From Hahella chejuensis KCTC 2396 (GTDB lineage: Bacteria; Pseudomonadota; Gammaproteobacteria; Pseudomonadales; Oleiphilaceae), in contig NC_007645.1 in the NCBI RefSeq assembly GCF_000012985.1, positions 7,057,001 through 7,121,000 of the forward strand: a stretch of 64,000 nt of DNA. Reading direction: 5' to 3'. The notes beneath the pieces were generated by a model. It had not been told where the DNA came from. It did no database searches and was given only the letters and a program-made list of their open reading frames with translations. This document shows positions 61,870 through 64,000 of the stretch, piece by piece. Numbering within the stretch: the first letter of the stretch is position 1; each line of letters begins with the position of its first letter. The position numbers were made by a program, and so were the translations under genes.

Positions 61870-62046
61870 ATGACAAATAGTAAAAGACCCGATCCTGACT
61901 CCATAAGCATCGAAGATGTCATACAGTACATGAAAGGGAGAGTTGACGAAATTTTCAGCCACCCTCCCATGGAAAACCAGCCCGATATGCCATTCGGTTC
62001 CCCCGATCTGCTTTTTAAGTCAGACGCAGAGCCCATTGGTTCCTAG
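61870..62046 (+). CDS. Small hypothetical protein of 58 residues
   Basis: A short frame with AAGGA seven bases upstream of ATG. It reads MTNSKRPDPDSISIEDVIQY at the start, followed by VDEIFSHPP, MPFGS and KSDAEPIGS. It shares this order of motifs with the minus-strand frame at 60787-60996, which suggests two copies of one family around the toxin-like pair. Function unknown. Confidence 0.5.
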   Translation: MTNSKRPDPDSISIEDVIQYMKGRVDEIFSHPPMENQPDMPFGSPDLLFKSDAEPIGS

Positions 62047-62110
62047 ATAACAGACATGACCAATTGCGCGCATATGGGAAAGAAGCGGAAGACTTCAGGA
62101 ATGCAAACTA

Positions 62111-62341
62111 ATGCCTAAGCATACACACCCACCAGAATGGATAAAGTCTTCAAAGCCTGACAAGGCTGGACAATACCTTGTTGCCATTGAGTATCCTATG
62201 GGCATGGGGATCATAGCTTGTTACTACTACTCTCTTGTTGAGGGGTGGTCGCATCAGGACCCCAATGAGACTATCGTCGCATATATGAGGCTTGATGACG
62301 CAATAGACGCTCTGCCCTCGCCCTGGGATGATGAGTCATAG
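62111..62341 (+). CDS. Small protein resembling DUF551
   Basis: A 76-residue protein. It has PEWIKSSKPDKAGQYLVAIE and ends DAIDALPSPWDDES. The order W-I, P-x-x-x-G-x-Y-L-V and a late L-P resembles the DUF551 family, which is common in phages and accessory regions. Function unknown. A hairpin terminator follows. Confidence 0.5.
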   Translation: MPKHTHPPEWIKSSKPDKAGQYLVAIEYPMGMGIIACYYYSLVEGWSHQDPNETIVAYMRLDDAIDALPSPWDDES

Positions 62342-62373
62342 AAAACTAGACACCATCACCGCCAATGAATAAC

Positions 62374-62387
62374 GGGCGTTATCGCCC
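62374..62387 (+). terminator. Small terminator after the DUF551-like gene
   Basis: GGGCG-TTAT-CGCCC followed by ATTTTCTT forms a short hairpin with a T-rich tail, 32 bases after the stop codon at 62341. Confidence 0.55.
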
Positions 62388-62393
62388 ATTTTC

Positions 62394-62818
62394 TTATTCT
62401 CTGCCGCCAGCGCTCGGGCGAAAATCATCCACTAGCCTCGCCAGACGCTTAACGAAGCCCACGTCCATTGTCATCAGCATGCGGACCAGGTATTGAAAAT
62501 CTCCGTCGCTGTTCCAGCGCGCAAACAGGTCACATCCTGCAGCAACTGCTGCCCCTTGTGCCTGCTCGGCCCCTGGACTCCCGCAAGAAACCAGATCGGC
62601 CACTGCTGATAAAGCACGCACAACTTGGTCAGCTCCCCTAAGCCCGGCAGCTCTGACCGCTCCGTCAGCACCCACTTTGCATATTTTGATCGCTGCACAC
62701 CAATGGCGTCGGGGACTTGTTGTTGTGTGTATCCATAGTATTCCTGCGCCTGGCGCAGCCTCAGTTTGAACCCCTCCCTGTCGAACTGAACGTCATCATG
62801 AAACAGTTCAGGGATCAT
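62394..62818 (-). pseudogene. XRE-type regulator interrupted by a frameshift
   Basis: The 5' part from ATG at 62818 encodes a helix-turn-helix regulator (FKLRLRQAQEYYGYTQQQVP, then VQRSKYAKWVLTERSELP and FLAGV). In this frame the C-terminus is odd (TCLRAGTATEIF) and stops at 62474. From about 62540 the neighbouring frame reads sensibly, CDLFARWNSDGDFQYLVRML and ending VDDFRPSAGGRE, with a stop at 62394. One base gained or lost around 62535-62545 explains both. The N-terminal DNA-binding half could still be made. Confidence 0.65.
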
Positions 62819-63014
62819 TTTTTTTAACCCAATGTTATAGATCAGTACATTTTCATGGTACGACCACCGGAATTGTTAGGCCACGGAACATCCTCGGGGT
62901 TTGCAAAAATTTGAAATACCGTATAACAACGTTTACGAACCAAGGGTCCGAGACGGTCCCTTGACTCTTGATAGGCTGTCGCCAGAAAATCTACCAACTT
63001 TACAGTTCAGTCAT

Positions 63015-64000
63015 GTGTCTGTATCACTTGGTAGAAATGATGCCTGCCGCTGCGGAAGCGGTAAAAGGTACAAAAACTGTTTTCTCAACACATCTAATGA
63101 GCCAGGAATGAAAGAAAAAAGTCAGAATCCCTTCGAGAAGTTACTCGGGTTAAAAGATCTGCCGCCCTTTCAATCCCCAGAGGAATTGCAAAGGCATGTG
63201 GAACGAGCCATTTATGCAAGGAATTCACAACCTTTAGAGGACTTAGCAGGCCTGTCCGCAGCGCAGATGTACGACCTGCTGTACCACCCCTATGATTCGC
63301 CTGAAATCGTCCGCTTTCCGGAAATCCCTGACGCAGACGTCGACGCGCCGATCATCACGCTATTCCTGTTGCTGGCCGAGCAGATCGGGGAACAAGGAAT
63401 AAAGCCTACCGCTAAAGGCAATTTACCTCGCAAACTATGCCAGGAAACAGCGCTGGCTTATTGGGGCGAGGAGCTTTATCTGGAGGACAGGAAGTACGGG
63501 GCCATCAACCAGGAAGAGCAATTTTTTGAGCTGCATCTTACGAAATTGATCGCCGAGCTGGCGGGCCTGATTCGCAAATATAAAGGCAAGTTGATACTGA
63601 GCCGGAAGTGCCGGGATTGGTTGGGCCGGAACAACAAGGGGAAGATTTATCACGAGTTGCTCAGAGCCTATACCGAGAAGTCTAACTGGGCGTACGTAGA
63701 CGGCTATCCAGAGCTTTATATCATCCAGCGGTCATTTGTTTTTACCCTGTACTTACTTAAGAAGTACTCTAATGAAAAAAGGGGGAGTACATTTTATGAA
63801 GACTGCTTCATAAAAGCCTACCCCGACGCCCTGAAAGAATTACCAAATAACCCGATGCTGGGACCGAACCATAGAGACCACACTTTGAGAAGCGCATACA
63901 GTAATCGAGCGTTGTTCCGCTTCGCGCACTTTTTTGGTCTGGTGACTGTTGAGCGCGTCAGTACAGGTTATATGACCAGCGAGCTGCTAATCCAAGGACT
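63015..64000 (+). CDS. SEC-C motif protein (3' end outside window)
   Basis: At least 328 residues, open to the window edge. The N-terminus SVSLGRNDACRCGSGKRYKNC is a SEC-C zinc motif (C-x-C-x8-C), here at the front of the protein rather than the usual C-terminal position in SecA. The remainder is mostly helical and charged, with KLILSRKCRDWLGRNNKGK and SNWAYVDGYPELYIIQRSF, a pattern seen in large uncharacterised SEC-C proteins of accessory regions. The start is uncertain: GTG at 63015 gives the normal short lead-in but has no ribosome site, and TTG codons exist further up to a stop near 62877. Function unknown. Confidence 0.7.
   Translation, partial: MSVSLGRNDACRCGSGKRYKNCFLNTSNEPGMKEKSQNPFEKLLGLKDLPPFQSPEELQRHVERAIYARNSQPLEDLAGLSAAQMYDLLYHPYDSPEIVRFPEIPDADVDAPIITLFLLLAEQIGEQGIKPTAKGNLPRKLCQETALAYWGEELYLEDRKYGAINQEEQFFELHLTKLIAELAGLIRKYKGKLILSRKCRDWLGRNNKGKIYHELLRAYTEKSNWAYVDGYPELYIIQRSFVFTLYLLKKYSNEKRGSTFYEDCFIKAYPDALKELPNNPMLGPNHRDHTLRSAYSNRALFRFAHFFGLVTVERVSTGYMTSELLIQG

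Noticed and set aside
1-64000. tRNA, rRNA or insertion-sequence genes
   Set aside because: No cloverleaf, rRNA core sequence or transposase frame was recognised by eye. A covariance-model or profile search was not possible here.

Overview
The window reads as chromosome of a marine-type gammaproteobacterium. The gene families, the moderately high GC and the mix of glycerol and chitin-sugar use, TonB and RND systems suggest a Hahella-like member of the Oceanospirillales; this is an inference from gene content, not a database match. No rRNA, tRNA, CRISPR array or intact insertion sequence was seen. Coding starts were moved inward where a Shine-Dalgarno sequence, signal peptide or overlap favoured it.

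Layout: 1-4.8 kb is an RND efflux pair (pump cut by the window edge, adaptor) facing a LysR-type regulator. 4.8-13.2 kb holds two DUF1439-type proteins around a GNAT acetyltransferase, a secreted trypsin-like protease with two PPC domains, a FadL-type porin, an M23 peptidase and a large secreted alpha/beta hydrolase, then a 0.6 kb gap full of stem-loops. 13.2-18.1 kb is a TetR-epimerase-DUF2269 operon facing a trpBA pair. 18.3-19.1 kb is an orphan short flagellin.

19.2-32 kb is a complete glycerol locus: glpR, glpD, glpK, a sigma-54 activator, and a glycerol ABC importer of the glpSTPQUV type. The importer has a good -24/-12 promoter and an upstream array of TGTTCA motifs. Its two ATPases have complementary defects that predict one working ATP site. 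32-35 kb holds an orphan solute-binding protein and a Fur-boxed exbB-exbD-tonB operon. 35-43.4 kb is an amino-sugar locus: an ABC importer with a terminal GntR regulator, divergent from nagB-nagK-nagA, with six GGTATT motifs between them. 43.4-47.3 kb has glutaminase and an EF-G paralogue. The EF-G gene has an unusually long leader with a promoter, a 29-codon peptide and competing hairpins, which looks like an attenuator.

47.4-60.8 kb is the most unusual part. It contains NAD salvage genes (nadV, nadM-Nudix, nadR-like, pnuC) under an NrtR repressor with two matching operators. Next to them and colinear with nrtR are a NADAR-family protein, an overlapping small protein of unknown function, a SWIM-SNF2 helicase, an ADP-ribosylglycohydrolase, a type II thioesterase, and a translationally coupled RNA ligase/HD-polynucleotide kinase pair. 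Together they could make NAD, remove ADP-ribose from macromolecules and heal broken RNA. That joint role is an inference from gene order.

60.8-64 kb is a decayed accessory patch: a toxin-like gene with an apparent frameshift and an acidic partner, two small proteins with related sequences, a DUF551-like protein, a frameshifted XRE regulator and the start of a SEC-C protein that runs off the window.
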